Shown: positions 63,046 through 64,000 of the stretch, in pieces
Numbering within the stretch: the first letter of the stretch is position 1
Layout of the letters: every line of letters begins with the position of its first letter
Assembly (NCBI GenBank): GCA_010093485.1
Contig: MU001502.1
Span: 888,057 to 952,056, forward strand
Source of the DNA: Karstenula rhodostoma CBS 690.94
Lineage: Eukaryota > Ascomycota > Dothideomycetes > Pleosporales > Didymosphaeriaceae
Direction of reading: 5' to 3'
DNA: 64,000 bases
The notes under the pieces: model-generated
Told to the model about the DNA's origin: nothing
What the model saw: only the letters and a program-made list of their open reading frames with translations
The model's database searches: none
Made by a program: the position numbers and the translations under genes

Positions 63046-63639
63046 TTATACTATACTAATATAATACTATAGTATAGTTTTTATATAGTAGTATTATTCC
63101 TATTCTAGATTAGTATATAAAAATAAGTCCTTTCTAGAATATATTTTTATTATATTCTTTTCTAGATTTTTTTTATTTTTCTAATTATATTAAAAGTTTT
63201 CTATTTATTTATATAATTCTATTATACTTATATACTAGATATTAAATTATATAACTTAGAAATAATAGATTTACTAGGTTATAAATAATATTAAAGTTTA
63301 AAACTTTAATATTTTATAAATATTATTTCTAATTATTATATAGATTATATTTCTATTTATAAGGAGTATAGTTTATAAATATCTAAAAATAAATAATAGT
63401 AAATCTAAACTAAAAAAAAAAAAACTTATTTAATACTATTATAAATATATACTAAAATAGTTTATTTTAAACTAATATTTACTAAAGTAAAAGTAAAAAA
63501 ATATTCCTATATTTATTATAATTTTTAGATAATTAATACTATTAATTATTTATAAAAGGGGGATTCTTCTATTATAATAGATATAGCTTTTAATAATATT
63601 TATAGATTATTACTAGTTTTATTTTTATTTACTAATAGT

Positions 63640-64000
63640 AGCTAGTTATAGGCTAATCTTTTCTATTCTTTTAATTTTTTTAATTTTTTTATTACTTTTT
63701 CTAGTATTATTCCTTTAAGTACTATTAATAATATTTTAATACTAGTATTTTATAGTTTATAAGATTTTCTTTTAGTTCCTATATATTATATTATTCTAGC
63801 TATCCTTTTTATTTAATTAAATATCTTTACTAATTTTTAATTATTTTTAGATTTTTAATATTTTCTATTTTATACTTTTTATTTTTTAATTCTAGTTATA
63901 TTTTAATTAGAGTATCTAGAGGTACTAGTTCTAATAATAATTTATAAAAAATAGAGTTTATTTTTATACCTACTAGTAGAAGTAGTTTAGTTATAACTAG
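63640..64000 (-). mobile_element. Gypsy internal fragment, cut by the window end
   Basis: Collinear with the Gypsy B internal segment at about 53,260-53,660, in the same orientation, including the shared end TTTAGTTATAACTAG. It shows a third locus of this family in the window. Confidence 0.7.

Larger units (their letters stand above)
26640..64000. repeat. AT-rich RIP-degraded transposon block, right flank
   Basis: From about 26,640 to the window end CpA and TpG almost vanish, apart from the Tc1/mariner element and a few scattered sites. All recognisable coding sequence is transposon-derived and full of TAA/TAG stops. The nested elements are annotated separately. No host gene, tRNA or rRNA was found in this stretch. 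Confidence 0.85.

Overview
The window looks like nuclear DNA of a filamentous ascomycete, most likely a Dothideomycete. Genes carry short GT-AG introns (about 48-183 bp) with CTAAC/CTGAC-type branch sites. The DNA is split into two sharply different compartments: a GC-balanced gene island (about 2,520-26,600) and very AT-rich blocks on both sides (1-2,520 and about 26,640-64,000). In the AT-rich blocks CpA and TpG are almost absent and repeat copies differ mainly by transitions, which is the mark of repeat-induced point mutation (RIP). Class and organism are inferences from this architecture and from the proteins, not from a search.

Gene island, left to right: a siderophore-type MFS iron transporter (+) with two GATA-type iron-regulator motifs upstream; a Tda3-like FAD oxidoreductase (-); a WW-domain, glycine-rich protein (-); the endocytic scaffold Ede1 with three EH domains, a coiled coil and a UBA domain (-); a mitochondrially targeted protein of unknown function (-); an NAD-dependent epimerase (+) divergent from it; the mitochondrial GTP/GDP carrier Ggc1 (+); the Rab1 GTPase Ypt1 (+); a second, uncharacterised MFS transporter (+); a bifunctional aminodeoxychorismate synthase Abz1 for folate synthesis (+); and a GNAT acetyltransferase (+) with two Gcn4/CpcA-type sites in its promoter. 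The genes are mostly housekeeping and do not form an obvious pathway or biosynthetic cluster. I rebuilt exon structures by hand from splice signals, reading phase and family conservation.

The right-hand 37 kb is a graveyard of nested transposable elements. In order: a 160-bp dispersed repeat, a 662-bp foldback element, a Tc1/mariner DD34E element (27,962-30,076, perfect 37-bp terminal repeats, younger and less mutated), a Copia retrotransposon (about 30,202-47,916, 1.06-kb LTRs) interrupted by a Gypsy element (31,258-38,753) with part of a tandem second Gypsy copy (to about 40,263), a second Gypsy element (52,170-59,442), a second foldback structure (62,530-63,045) and a Gypsy fragment running off the right end. 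Both retroelement families have lost the two reverse transcriptase active-site aspartates by RIP-type changes.

I found no clearly new biological system. The most useful non-routine observations are the paired iron-regulator sites at the left compartment border, the intron-containing Tc1 element, the order of insertions readable from the nesting, the two foldback elements, and several splice structures (9-codon last exon in EDE1, 11-nt first exon in YPT1, a triple CAG acceptor in the WW gene) that simple ORF reading would get wrong.
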